Shown: piece by piece, positions 1-12,383 of the stretch
Layout: each line of letters begins with the position of its first letter
Position numbering within the stretch: position 1 is the first letter of the stretch
Assembly (NCBI GenBank): GCA_961205875.1
Contig: OY540820.1
Location: 3,100,001 to 3,164,000 of the forward strand
Direction of reading: 5' to 3'
Source: Sialis fuliginosa
Taxonomy: Eukaryota > Arthropoda > Insecta > Megaloptera > Sialidae
Length of the DNA: 64,000 nt
Notes under the pieces: generated by a model
Database searches by the model: none
Seen by the model: the letters and a program-made list of their open reading frames with translations, nothing else
Told to the model about the DNA's origin: nothing
Program-made: the position numbers and the translations under genes

Positions 1-184
1 AGAATGTGGTTATCGTATTATGTATAAGAAAAGGACAAAAAGATGTATCCTTTTAATATCGTTCATTTTAATAATTTGATCAGAATTCCTGAAATTAATT
101 AAATTATTTGACACTCAATCGGTTAGATGCCTGCCGGTCACAAAAGTATGAACTAGACTGCAAATTAGAATAAAACAGTGGTCA

Positions 185-950
185 AAATTGTCAAAAATCA
201 CATATATAGTTAATCAGAATAGAGTTGAAGCTTTAATAATATACCCATTAACTGTCCTTGATTATGGCAATCTATTGGGGAAAAAGGGGTTCTTATCAAG
301 GTTAGTAAAGTACAAGGTTGCCTCATAACTCTGTACGGGGAGTGGCATGAGACGGGAGATTGCGTCATCGTGAGGAACTCTTTGACATTATAAATGGCTG
401 TCAAACTATATTTACTCTTTATTTTAGTTAAGCTGATTTATTGTAAGTTGTTTTTAAATATTTTCATTTGATGTTGATAGTGTACTGAGTTTTAAATCTA
501 AATTTTTACTATTTTATTATTATAAATTATAGTTTTAAACAAGTGTTTTTTTATGTCTAACCAACAAATGTATTTTCTTTAAGCATTGATTTCTGACATC
601 ATTTTTAAATTTTTATGAAGAAATATATGTAATAATTTGTGCTTCTGTTATAAACAATAATATTTACTTTTTTTAAATACAAATATCCAAAAATTCGAAA
701 TAATTTGAAAACAACTTTAATATATGAAACAACGTTTGAAAGGTTCCTCAGGCTGACGTCATCCGACGCAGCCGCTGATTGGTCAAAAAGTTATGAGGCT
801 ACCTTGTCTTTATATACCTTGGGTTCTTATAGTGTAAAAACAGGAATGAAATATTTTTAAATAATTCTGTCAAATAAAAATGTCTATATGTTACAGCACA
901 TTATACTCTATTCTAACACAACACGTAATTTTTTTAATGTATGACAGTGC
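185..950. repeat. Truncated copy of the 59745-60060 MITE family, split by an insertion
   Basis: 185-296 and 831-950 match, in order, the interior of the complete MITE at 59745-60060 (GAGTTGAAGCTTTAATAATA, ACTGTCCTTGATTA, TGTAAAAACAGGAAT). The 525-bp element at 297-821 interrupts it. Its own termini are not recognisable here. Confidence 0.65.
297..821. mobile_element. Non-autonomous DNA transposon, 9-bp TSD, nested
   Basis: The ends CAAGG...CCTTG are followed inward by an inverted repeat (AGGTTGCCTCATAACT at left, AGTTATGAGGCTACCTTG at right). Both sides are flanked by GGTTCTTAT (288-296 and 822-830). A 9-bp duplication suggests a Mutator-like element, but 8 bp (hAT) plus a chance base is possible. 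Related fragments lie at 38710-38755. It sits inside another repeat (next entry). Confidence 0.7.
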
Positions 951-1286
951 CTGCATATTCTTCAATTGAACCAAAACAGTAAATTAATTATTCTTGATTA
1001 TGACAATTTATAATGACAAAGCTGTAGTTTAGTTAAGATAAAAATGTTAACTTAATCATCATCACAATAAACTGTTTTTAAATAATTTTAATTCAAATAA
1101 AATTACAGAAATGTCGTATTCCTAATGGGCATCTAATGGTCAAGTGTAAATAATTTCAACAGACTGAACCATTTTAGTATTTAATTTTTAGGTACTTGTC
1201 TATAATGCTGACACCGGTGATAGAAATATGAACATTGACTATAATTATATATGCACACAGAAATTAGTACATTCAATTTTCTTGGG

Positions 1287-1906
1287 TAGCTGGGTGTGTG
1301 AGTAATTTTTGCTCACGAAAGAAAAATTTTTAGTCACGCCCGCTCACTCACGGTTACAAAAAAAAGTATTCACGATAACGCACGCTCAGGAATTCTATTT
1401 TTTTTATTCACGCACGGCGGGTCACGCTTATGATTTAATGTAATTGTTGTAAATTAAATTTTGAATGATAAAAATTAATGTTTTTTACGTACAATATATT
1501 GTATATATTTTATATTCATATCATTTTTTCTAAACTGCATTCTGGTACAAGTAATAGCAAACAAAACAATAAGAAAATAAAGCTACAATGCATTTTTAAA
1601 TCTTTTTTTTCTGATATGGTTGGCAATACTGACCGTGTGAAAGTGCTTCTAAAAATGACATTTATTTTTTATACTGTATTTTTTAATGTCAAAATTCGTT
1701 TTGAAACATATTTATGTATAGATATTAAAAAAAAGATAAGTGTATAAAAAAAATTATCTTCAAAATATACTCACAGACTCACGCACGAGAAAAATGTACT
1801 CACACACAGTTGTTTTAATTTGATTCACGATCACGCACGCTCACGATTCAAATTTTGAAAATCGCATGGCAGAGACCTGAAAAATTCATAGCCCGTGCCC
1901 AGCTCT
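1287..1906. mobile_element. Probable hAT-like MITE with degenerate CACGCACGCTCACG repeats
   Basis: The left end (AGCTGGGTGTGTGAG) and right end (GCCCGTGCCCAGCTCT) are imperfect inverted repeats. Subterminal clusters of TCACGCACGCTCAC occur near both ends (1335-1430 and 1775-1850). I could not define a TSD. The internal ORF (1478-1747) looks like chance. Confidence 0.4.
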
Positions 1907-2121
1907 AAGTAGGGCAATCTACTGCCCCTGGGGTTGAAGCTTGAGTAAGTTTATAATAAAACATAGACTTAATCTCTACCACAAGCAAATGTTTATAATT
2001 TACAGAATGTAAGATAGGTCCGAACATAGCCTCATATATTAATCAACTAGTAGTAGATTAATATTTGATAGAATCAGGAGTGGTGTGCCAAACATTTAAC
2101 AACTGGCTCACTATATATAAA

Positions 2122-2393
2122 AATAAAAACAAACTTGTTTGTTTAAACGTCAAAAATTTATTTAAGAAAAGGTAATCGCAAGCTTTCGATTCACAGAATC
2201 ATCGTCAGGCTATTAATAAAGATTTAAATTTGAGAACGATGTTGTTATCACATGAATATTATTGAGATAACAACATCGTTCTCAAATTTAAATCTTTATT
2301 AATAGCCTGACGATGATTCTGTGAATCGAAAGCTTGCGATTACCTTTTCTTAAATAAATTTTTGACGTTTAAACAAACAAGTTTGTTTTTATT
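2122..2393. repeat. Perfect 128-bp inverted repeat with hammerhead-like motifs
   Basis: Arms 2122-2249 and 2266-2393 are exact reverse complements around a 16-bp loop. The right arm on + (and the left arm on -) contains CTGACGA (2307-2313), a 5-bp stem GATTC/GAATC with a TGT loop (2315-2327) and GAAA (2328-2331). This is the conserved core order of a hammerhead ribozyme. The arrangement suggests inverted terminal repeats of a Penelope-like element, which are known to carry hammerheads. Confidence 0.7.
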
Positions 2394-3074
2394 ATATTTA
2401 ACATCACTACTATTACATTTAAAAAAAAACATGCCTTACGCATAATTTTTAATGCCCTGTTGCAGTTTCTGACAATAGCAACCAATTATGCACTAATAAC
2501 TAACTAATAGTACAATCTATACTCATATTGCCTGCTGCTGAAAAAAAAATAAAACAAATGCACTTTTAAAGCTCTTTTTTATTCTTAACCAACAGTTACT
2601 GCGTGAAAACGGAAAAAAAAATTGGTCTGAACTTTTATTCACGGAATAATTTAACAACTAACTCGCCGATTTTCAAAAATCTTAACAACCGGCTCGTACA
2701 AGCCGGCTCCAGCACACCCCTGGATAGAATGCTTAAAAGAAACTCGTACATGTACTCAATAGTAGTATATATAATTGTACAGTGTCAGCATAATAGACTT
2801 GTATCAATTTTGAACTATTTTCCTTAACGTACTTTCCAGTGGTTGTTTTTGATGCTCGCTGATATTCATTCATCTTATAATTAATTGCGATTAAACTTGT
2901 TTTCTAAATACATGTAAAAATGTTCTTACATTGTAAATATTTTTTGATTATATTATTAATTAAACTATAATTAGACAAATATTTTCATAATTTATTTACA
3001 CTAAGGTATACATATGTAATTCATTCAATTTAATACAAATAAAATTTACTAATAAAAATATTTTCTTTAGTTTA
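2394..3074. other. Intergenic AT-rich spacer
   Basis: No supported gene; one chance ORF (2603-2827). The stretches 950-1286, 3780-4637 and 5626-6274 are likewise without recognisable content, apart from short ATGT microsatellite-like runs near 5838-5870. Confidence 0.4.
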
Positions 3075-3350
3075 ATGTCCGGTATCATAAAGGAGCTAGC
3101 AAAATTTGCTAGCTAGCAAGCACTCTTAAATAGGGTATCAAACTTATATGACTGTTTTTTTTGTAGTGTTTGACAGATAATTTCATGCATAGGAAGTAAA
3201 AACAAAGATATGTAAAGTATAATTACCATATATGTAATACTCCTATATAGCCAGCCGAGAGAGAAGTTTGTTTTATAAAATAAGGACTGCATCGAGATAG
3301 GAACATGAAATTTGGTATAATTGTACATTAAACTCTTCTCTTCAAAAACA
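3075..3350. repeat. Partial copy of TGTCCGGTAT MITE family
   Basis: It begins ATGTCCGGTATCATAAAGGA and GCTAGCTAGCAAGCA, matching the left end of the complete element at 7231-7561. The right terminus is missing. Confidence 0.6.
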
Positions 3351-3357
3351 GATATGA

Positions 3358-3760
3358 CTAAAGTGTCCAGAATTCTAAAACCCTGATGCGGGACACCTCC
3401 CCCTCACATACACATACGAAAAAAATATTTGTAAAAAAAATTTAAATACTTAATACAAGTTTTTTTTACTTTAGATAAAATTTTACAGCTTGTTCAAATA
3501 AAATCTAAAGACTTTTTTTTTTAGTCCTCAAATTGAAATTCAATTCTTAATTATTGTGTAACTAAAGAAGATACGAAAAATAAGGTCTTCAAATTAAGAT
3601 CAGCATTTTTTTTCCCCGATCTAAATAAAATTTTGTAAAACGCATAACCATGATTATAAATGTCTAATCCGGGACGATTTTCGGGACAATTTGTGATGCG
3701 GGACAGGCTACTCAAATCCGGGACTGTCCCGCACAATCCGGGACGTCTGGTCACTTTAGA
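3358..3760. mobile_element. MITE with TAAAGTGTCCAGA/TCTGGTCACTTTA ends
   Basis: Terminal inverted repeats CTAAAGTGTCCAGA (left) and TCTGGTCACTTTAG (right). The interior repeats GATGCGGGACA and ATCCGGGAC words. Flanking sequences are similar but not an exact TSD. It is related to the element at 20863-21222. Confidence 0.55.
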
Positions 3761-4645
3761 TGACTCTACTCTCAATTCTTATTCGGTCCCAGTTTTATAA
3801 AACAAAAAAAAATCGCGCGGACACCAATTTTCTTGTTATCATCCAATATTCGTTGATTTTGGCTTCCCATTACACGGAAAATATAAAATTTACTAAAAAA
3901 TAATTGATTGCGTATTATTTAAAATTTTATGACGAATCTATTAATTCCAATGTTTTTGAATTTGAAGGTTTGCATATGAAATAAGAGCTATCAAGAGATC
4001 CTGCGGTAGTATGAATAGAAGTTTTTCTAGCAAAAAAATAATAAAAAACATGTTTGTAGCCTAAAAATATTTATAATTCTACTGTTTAGTCATATTTATA
4101 ACATAAGTACACATAAAACTTTAAAAAGGGTGCATTTTATAATTAAATTTTTTTTTTCGATTTTTTAATTTTTGACGTACCCATTGTTATATGTAGGTCA
4201 ATTAAACACATTTTTTCTCTCTCTTCTACTCAATATGTCCAAAGCTTATTTTAGTAGAACCATTAAATAACTTTGCAAAAGCTTAGGTGTAGATTTTGAA
4301 CACAAAATTGAACAAGAATAGTAATTTTTCATAAATTGCTATGTTTGTAGTTCTACTATATGTGATTAAAATTGTTTAAAAATGTTTTTTTAATATATTC
4401 GAATGACAAACCTTATAGATTATTTGCAACTCTTCAATTTTTGTTCTGTGATTTATTCACGTAAAAATAGTCATATGCAAATAGTCAATTGTCATAGAGT
4501 GCGTCATATCGTATGCAAATTTATAGCCATACTTTCTCCGCGCTCTACCACGAGAACGTTTTTTTTTTTAAATGGAAAAAAGAACTCTTTTTCTTAAGAA
4601 TTTAATAATACACCATTTATATAATATCCCCCATTTACCTCCGAG

Positions 4646-5077
4646 CAGTGGCGTAGTAAGAAAAAATTTCGGGGGGGGGGAGCGGGGTTAAGCTTGGGGC
4701 TCCCAAAATATGCGAAATTATTATTATAATTTTTAATTGAATGATCTAAAATATTTTATTTCTAATCTTATGACTAAAAAAAAAAAAAATTAATTAATTA
4801 ATACGTAGTTATTGAAGACCTTTTTTTTTAGTCATATATAAACTAAGTGCAGTTAATTAACTATATGATCAAAAAAAGTCATTCAATTCAAAATTATTAT
4901 AATTATTTCGCATATTTTAAGAACATTGAATATTTCGGGGGGGTGGGGGGGGGGGGTATAATCACAAAAAAGGTCATTCCCCTTCAAAATTGTAATGATA
5001 ATTTCATATATTTTAAGAACATTGAATATTTGGGGGGGGGGGGGGGGGTCCGACCCCCCCCCGTTCTTACGCCACTG
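4646..5077. mobile_element. hAT-type MITE, CAGTGGCG family, exact 8-bp TSD
   Basis: Ends CAGTGGCGTAGTAAG and CTTACGCCACTG, flanked by identical CCTCCGAG (4638-4645 and 5078-5085). An 8-bp TSD with a CAGTG-type end is typical of hAT. The interior holds two tandem units of about 120 bp ending in poly-G tracts. Other family members: 21235-21374, 47349-47460 and 50131-50326. Confidence 0.85.
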
Positions 5078-5254
5078 CCTCCGAGTCATAGGAAGTGAGA
5101 TATTCGCGAATAACAGTTTTTCGTCACGTTAGACCTTCAATATCTCGCAACGCCAGCACGATATCGTTGGGGACTTTTTACACATTATTTATAACACTGT
5201 AACCAAGGTGTACACAAAAATTCAGCTAACAGTTATTTTTTTCCCAAAAAATTA

Positions 5255-5625
5255 TTATTAGGTCATTTTAAAAAAGATACAAAAAAAATAATAGGGCATA
5301 AATTATAGATAATAATATTCTCTATAACTTGTATATAACACATTTTTTTAATACGTTAAAAATTCAAAAAAATTAAAGAAAATCGATTATTTCCTAAAAA
5401 AAAATTGGGGGGGAAAAATTAACAGAATATAAATTGTAGATAATAGCATTTTCTATAACTTTCTATAACATTTTTTTCTACTGCGCACCGTTTCAAAAAT
5501 AATTCGAAAAATTCAAAAATTGACACCAGTAAACATCCGTTTCCGGTTTAATGATTGTTTTCAAAAATAGGAGGTGCATATCTAGAGTAGACAAGAACCT
5601 TAAGTTTAAATTTTCATGTTTGTAA
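5255..5625. repeat. Dispersed repeat family B, copy 1
   Basis: Words such as ATAAATTATAGATAATAA, TTTCAAAAATAATTCGAAAA and AGTAAACATCCGTTTCCGG recur at 12960-13150, in reverse at 21420-21560, and at 21770-21990. No termini were found, so the element type is unknown. Confidence 0.5.
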
Positions 5626-6274
5626 GTCTCACCGTTTTGGCTGTAGAGCGTTCAGACACACACACATACGTCATTGAGATAATGGTCGTACGTGATTCAG
5701 GGACACTCAAAACGTGTAATTCCGTTAAAATCTCGAGTTCGAATTTTTTCATGATCACTATACTTTATTTATACAGTACATTTCATGTAGGTACTTATGT
5801 ATAAAAAAAAGTAAAAATCGATGAAATTATATTATATGTATGTATGTACATATATATGTACCTCATATGTTTGTACCTATACGTATATGTATCTTTTTAC
5901 GCGGCATAAATACGTATAACATTTATTTTCCTACACACGTACTTCGTGTTTGGATTAAAGTTAATATAAAAATATTTATCTCATCCAGTTTGACGCAGTT
6001 CAATTTTAGTAACAATGAAAGACAATAAATATTTCTTATTTTTTATGTTTGTTTTGATATAGCCACCATTGTTTAATTACAGAATTTGTAGCCATTTTAC
6101 TGTACCACGTGTTTATATGACATTAATAATCTGTTCAATCAAGGTTTTCTGTTACGTGCTGTTTTTATTTACATACTTATTATTTACAATGGCGAAACGC
6201 AAGAACTATGACTATGAGGCCGGTTCTATTTATGCGATTGATTATTTTTTATTGAACATCAACAGGGCCAGATT

Positions 6275-6985
6275 TAGGTATTGCTTCCTCGCCATATCGA
6301 AGATACGAGAAGCTTCGTGATCGTTTTAGAATGAGACAAAAAAAATATTTTCCGATTTCAAAATTTTCCGTTTCACGTCAAAACAAACACTTTTCGTTTC
6401 GTGTCTATCTGTCTATCCGTCCGTTCGTGTGTCTGTCCCCTGATTCCTTGTAACACGCATAACTCATGAACCACTGAACCAATATTGTTGAAACTTGGTC
6501 GGATGGTTGGGTCTGGCTTGAGGACGGTCCCATTTCAAAATCGTGTGTAAGGGGGAGGGGTGACATCCCAAAATATTTATTTTTTAAAGATATCTCAAGA
6601 ACAATAAATGTTACGTAAAAATTTTATAGGATCTTTTTTGTAGAGCATTCAAGTTCCTATAATATAGGTCTACAACGTTTGTTGTTTAAATTGATATTTA
6701 CTTTGACATATTAAATGACATTAAATGTCATTTTGACGTTTGCATAAATTTAGATTTAGATTGGAATTGTCAAAAAATTAAAAATATACGAAAAAATAAT
6801 CAGATGCGTCTTGAGAAAAATTTCGAACTAATATTTTTTAATAAAATTGTATAAAAATTAAATTCTAAGCAATTTATCTGAACACTTTATCGGTTTTTAT
6901 TTAAATTGTTCAATAATTAACTACTTTTGGTTAATTTGGCACGATGAAGCACTGTGCATTTACTTGGCAGATGTTTTTTTCTTGT
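6275..6985 (+). repeat. Dispersed repeat family A, copy 1
   Basis: About 0.7 kb beginning TTGCTTCCTCGCCATATCGA. It contains AACTTGGTCGGATGGTTGGG and GACGGTCCCATTTCAAAATC and ends near ACTTGGCAGATGTTTTTTT. Near-full copies lie at 34995-35705 (-) and 55270-56049 (+), with a fragment at 22890-22985. The TGCTTCCTCG start and CGAGGAAGCA near the other end form a short inverted repeat. No coding capacity. Confidence 0.8.
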
Positions 6986-7230
6986 GCTTCGTGTTCAACT
7001 CTCAACTCCACTTGAGCAGTCTTCTGTCCTTCCAGTAATCAAAAAAATAATATAAAACTTATAAAAGTATTTTTTATATTTCTAGCAAAAATTGTCCAAG
7101 AAGATATGAATACATTCAGTGGCGCGTTACAAAATCGGGGGCCTCAGGCAGAATAAATATTCGGAGCCCCCATTTTTTGTCGAATAATTTTTTTTATTCA
7201 AGCAATTTTTATTTCACAATACTACCACTA

Positions 7231-7561
7231 ATGTCCGGTATCATAAAGGACCTAACAAATTTGTTAGCTAGCAAGTACTTTCAACTGAGATATCAAACTT
7301 ATATGACAGTTATTTTGGAGTTTGTTGATGACTTTGACAAGTTTCGCGCACGCGTTGTAGGTAAATACAAACGGTATTAAAACAGTGGTGATGTTAGGAA
7401 AATTATTTTGTACGGTCAAAGATACCAACTGTGTTACAATTAGTTGAAGTGTCACTGCTCTAAATTCCATAACTAATCCATAGATACTAGTACATAATTT
7501 TCCCCATTTGAATGTAATTGCTAGCTAGCAAATTTTGTTAGGTCCTTATAATACCGGACAT
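7231..7561. mobile_element. MITE, TGTCCGGTAT family, complete
   Basis: The 40-plus-bp inverted terminal repeats begin ATGTCCGGTATCATAAAGGA on the left and end CCTTATAATACCGGACAT on the right, each followed inward by GCTAGC-rich sequence. Partial copies are at 3075-3350 (left end) and 39003-39137 (right end). Confidence 0.75.
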
Positions 7562-8402
7562 AAAATTATTTTAAGAGCCAAAAAAAAAACAAATTCTTAC
7601 TTATTTATTTCTCTCCCTCCCCCTCCTACCTCATGGCCCATAGGTAGTTAGTAGTTGCCTATCGTGTCTACTGTGTTTTTAGTGTTACCGAACTTAAACT
7701 GAAAATTAAAAATAAATTCACAGTGCACTTACTGCACTTATACCTAATCAAGAAACTTTAAAAATATTTTTTTTTAAGAAATCTGAAAGTGATGATAACT
7801 CACTCATGTTCTTTTTTGTCTTGAAGTTTCTTCTTCTAAAACGTTTTGATTATGAACTCTCCTCTTCCAAACTACTAGCTGTGTGTAAATTTACTTATCA
7901 ATGACAGGTGTTACACGCTCAATCTGGCATCAGTTCAGTCCATAACTTTCATCGTGAATAGACTGATGGCAAACTAATGATGGTATTACACAATCAGTCG
8001 AGACTGGCATCAGTCTTCTCGAGAACGCTGTTAAAACAAGACATCTTCGGAAAAACGATGGATTGTTATAAAAAAAAACTTGTATTGCAATAATACTAGC
8101 ATTGGCTTATACAGACAAACGCGTAAAAAGGAAAACATGGATTAAAGTACGGCTACAGAAAAGAGATCATTACACATATTTTCTAAAGGACTGTTATTCG
8201 GGATGGGGGGGTAACTATCGATTTCCGTCCTGGGAGTCACCCCCCCCCCCCCCCATAGCGACGCCACTGCCAATGGACTCTTTATAACATTTGCTACAGG
8301 CTTGACTTAATCCGGCACTGAATGCATTGACTGACAGACTGATCAACTGGACTGACGGATTTTTAAATATTTTAATATTTTTCGTCAGTCTCGGTACGAT
8401 GA

Positions 8403-8508
8403 AGGTTATGGACTACCAAAAATGGTAAAGTGGAATGGAGAAAAAGTATGCTAGTATACTCTACCATACTTACTATCCTATTGTAATCCATTTTTGGTAG
8501 AGTAACCG
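8403..8508. mobile_element. Short palindromic MITE
   Basis: Ends GGTTATGGACTACCAAAAATGG-like on the left and CCATTTTTGGTAGAGTAACC on the right. The centre contains CTTACTATCCTATTGTAATC, linking it to the tiny hairpins at 12325-12383 and 43884-43950. Confidence 0.5.
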
Positions 8509-9337
8509 TTTACACCATGGGCGCCGGGAGGGGGGTGCAAGGAGGGTGTGTTTGTGGCTTATTAAATCCTGTTGAAATATTTTGGCACAAAACTTTTAAA
8601 ACATTTTTTTTACTCATTACTATACCAATCCAGTAACAGCAAGTAAATTAGATATTTTAGAAGAACAAATTCATAAAGTTTTCATACTTTGTCCACGAAC
8701 TCTTAGTAGGGTTTGAAATAAGAGCCCGAAAAGTTCCCACCTAAATCGTGGATGAAACACCCACTTACACGTAAAAAACTACCCCCGGAATGAAATTTAT
8801 TCCAGTTTTTCCTATTTTTCATCCGAAGCGCTGTTCGGAGAAAAAAATATTACAGGAATTAAAGACTCTACATAAAATTCTACGTAAAAAATGTCAAGTG
8901 CACTATTCGATTAATTCTCAGCCTACTCTCACAATCGTTGCTCAAAGTGAAGGGTAGTTTTGGGAACGCAGCGAAAAATCGGCGTAACAATAGTTTTCAA
9001 CATACATATTTCCAAAACGGCTGATTTTACGTAAAAAAAGATTATGATAAAAATTATGGAACTTTATCTTCTCTATGAGATCTATGCACCACGAATTTTT
9101 TTCAAACGTTTTTCATTGATTTTTTTTGCTCTTTTTCACAAACGTACATTTCATATTTTGAGCTCTTTTCCATACAACTCATTTAGTACAGCTTTTAACA
9201 AACTTTAATTTAGTGGTTTACCCTCGTAAGTCTATTCCACTAAGTTTTGTATATTTTTATTGATTTTATGTTGGCTTCTCGGATTAATTCCTCTTCGGTT
9301 GACGAATTTAGACAACCTTCTCTATGTTAGTTGAAAT

Positions 9338-10146
9338 CAGGGCCGCGCCGCCCCTGTGTGCGGTGCACACAGGCGCCAAGACAATTGGAGCGCCGCTATC
9401 GAAATTATTTTTGTTACACTTACACAACAACATATTTCTTTGTAGTGGAGTATCGATAAGTAAGTACGTACAATAGGCGCAACAAATGCCTCGTAAACAA
9501 CAAAACATAATATTGCGCTTATTGTACAAGTGTCCCAAGATAATATTCACGTTTATTACGAAATAAATGCAAAAAATCGTTTTTTGTTAACTTCCTTGCA
9601 TTATATCTCGTTACCAATTAATGGTAGACAGTTAGACCTGTAAACAAATTTGTAGATTCAAGTCTGTTGAACAAAAAAGGTGGTAATAAATTTTATCGTG
9701 GGATGAACGATTTACGAGATAATTACGTTTAAAGTTTTCGCGCTTATAGCGGACAACGCTCAAGGTCATAGACCGCGCCAACTTAATGTAATAGTCAGAA
9801 CACACCCCCCAACAATTTAAAATAAAAAAAATGACTCTGTAGAACAATGCAGAACAAATATACAATTTGATTGGGCTAATAAGTATACGATTAGATAGAA
9901 CATCATAAATAAAGTATGTAAAAATTTAATTCGTGTTTTATTTTTCGCAGTAATTGGCAAGCGAAAACGAACTGGTTTTACCTATTTAGGAAAATATTAT
10001 CTAATTATATAAAACTAGAGAACATTTATTTCGGTCAAAATTAACAAATAAGAAATAATAATAAGTTGAAACATTAAGATTCGTGAAAGAAAGAGGCGCT
10101 TCATAGGTTTCGCACACAGGCGCTGTGGGGGGTCGGCGCGGCCCTG
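9338..10146. mobile_element. hAT-type element, 809 bp, exact 8-bp TSD
   Basis: Ends CAGGGCCGCGCCG and CGGCGCGGCCCTG, flanked by GTTGAAAT on both sides (9330-9337 and 10147-10154). Subterminal TGCACACAGGCGCC / CACACAGGCGC repeats. No transposase frame survives. Confidence 0.85.
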
Positions 10147-12324
10147 GTTGAAATACATGGTTAAGCAGCGCAAACCAATTTTAATACAGCCGGATCGTTT
10201 CCAGCAACCCATTTGACAGTTCTGGTTTAAAATTTTGAAGATGTAAGGTAGACATTGTGCCTCTGTAGTGAAAATAAATAATAAAATGTTGTTCGTTTTC
10301 ATTTTAACCTCATTTTGTAGCACCTATGTTAACTGTCTGTCAAGATTTAGTTTGGTAAAATACCCAATAGGAATGTTGTTGATAAACTGCATATATCGAT
10401 GAGATAAAATTATGGCATGTTTCTATTGGACAACCAACTTATGAAACGAACTAATTTTTTGTGGATTTAAATATATTTCCTTTCGTGAACCTTTCTACAA
10501 TATTTTTCTTCCGAACCGTCATTCGGAGAAAAAAATATAGTAAGAATTAAAGATTTTATATAAAATTCTGTGTAAAAAATGTGATATGCTCTATTCGGCT
10601 AATCCCCAGCCTACTCTCGCAATTGAAGCTCAAAGTGAGGGAAGTTTTGAGAACGAAGCGAAAAATCTGCATAACATGATTTTTCACCGTAAATATTTTC
10701 GTAACGGTGAACTTAACGTAAAAAAATATTATTATGAAAATTATAGAACTGAATCTCTTCTATGAGATTCATGTGCTACGATTTTTATTTCAAACGTTTT
10801 TCATTGATTTTTTGGCCTTTTTTCACAAATGTACATTGAACACTCCATTTTTTTTTACAAAATATAATACAATTTAAACAAACGATGCGTCCTTTTGAGA
10901 TATTTTGAAAAAATACCGATTTTGAGGTACTACCTCCTTACCTTCCACACGATTTTGATGATTTTTATATGGGATCATCTACTAGTCAGAACCAACAAAG
11001 AAAGTTTCATTAAAATCGGTCCAGTGGTTCTTGAGTTAAGCGTGGGACAAAAATTCAAGGGACAGGCACACATACACATACGCACACACATAGACAACAT
11101 ATTTTACCATATTTTGATGATAATTTTTACTAAAAAATCTTCTCCATGTAAAATAATAAAATGCGCGTTTGTGAAAAATGGGCAAAAAAATCAATGAAAA
11201 ACGTTTGAAAAAAATTCGTGGTGCATGGATCTCATAGAGAAGATAAAGTTCCATAATTTTGATCATAATCATTTTTTACGTAAAATCAGCCGTTTTGGAA
11301 ATATGTATGTTGAAAACTATTGTTACGCCGATTTTTCGCTGCGTTCCCAAAACTACCCTTCACTTTGAGCAACGATTGTGAGAGTAGGCTGGGAATTAAC
11401 CGAATAGTGCACATGACATTTTTTACGTAGAATTTTATGTAGAATCTTTAATTCCTGTAATATTTTTTTCTCCGAACAGCGGTTCGGATAAAAAATGGGA
11501 AAAACTGGAATAAATTTCATTTCGGGGGTAGTTTTTTACGTGAAAGAGGATGTTCCATCCACGCTTTAGGTGGGAACTTTTCGGGCTCTTATTCCGAACC
11601 TTACTGAGAGTTCGTGGACAAAGTATCAAAACTTTATAATTTTTTTCTTCTATTTGGCTAATTTTAATCTAAATACCGTGGACTATGAAAGTTTATATAT
11701 TTCTAAATTGAAAAATACATTTGTACCATGTCAATGGCTGTTAGAAATGCCTGGCACAAAACTTTTTATTTATCTTAAAGGCTATAGCCAGATAAACATA
11801 CAAAATCGGCCTTTGCATAAATTTGGGTGATTTTTCTTTGGAAGTCACATTCTATGTAACTTTCAACCTGACCAAATATTAGCTTCCAAAAAAATATAGT
11901 TTTCGAAAAAAATTATTATTTTTTAACCAAGACGTGATTATCCTCAGAGGCGAAGATGCGTTCCACAGATGCATATTAAAATACTCGCGTGATATGAATT
12001 TTAAATAAATTTAATTTTATATACCTATAGATGCACCCCCCTGAAAGAAATCCTGCTGGCGCCCGTGGTTTACTCACAGCTAGTTTGGAAGAGGAGAGTT
12101 TTAGAAGAAGAAACTGCAAAGCAGAAAATAATATAAATTATCACTTCCAGATTTCTTAGATTTTTTTATTTTTTAAGTTCCTTGATTATATGTGCACCGT
12201 GAATTTTTAATTTTTTGTTTAAGTTCGATAACACCAAAATCTTGTACTATCCTTTCAACTCTACTGACCGTCTATTATCTTTAGTACTCTACTTCCACTA
12301 TCTCCAAGTGTTTACATTAGGATA

Positions 12325-12383
12325 GTAATAGTAACTAGTAGAGTATGCACTCCACCTCCGCACTCTACTAGTTACTATCCTAA
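12325..12383. mobile_element. Tiny palindromic MITE (ATTAGGATAGTAA family)
   Basis: ATTAGGATAGTAA...TTACTATCCTAAT forms a hairpin with ACTAGTAGAGT/ACTCTACTAGT inside. The following TGTAATCGAGGCTT is shared with 44199-44212, so two independent copies exist. Confidence 0.6.

Larger units (their letters stand above)
7670..12250. repeat. Nested inverted-repeat complex
   Basis: 7675-7890 is the reverse complement of 12070-12245 (AACTCTCCTCTTCCAAACTA against its mirror). Immediately inside, 8516 and 12069 are the ends of a second element (CCATGGGCGCC / GGCGCCCGTGG). Inside that, a roughly 400-bp unit occurs three times: 8685-9170 (+), 10500-10840 (+, diverged) and 11110-11640 (-). The hAT element at 9338-10146 is inserted in the middle. 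This is layer-upon-layer insertion with no coding frame. Confidence 0.7.
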
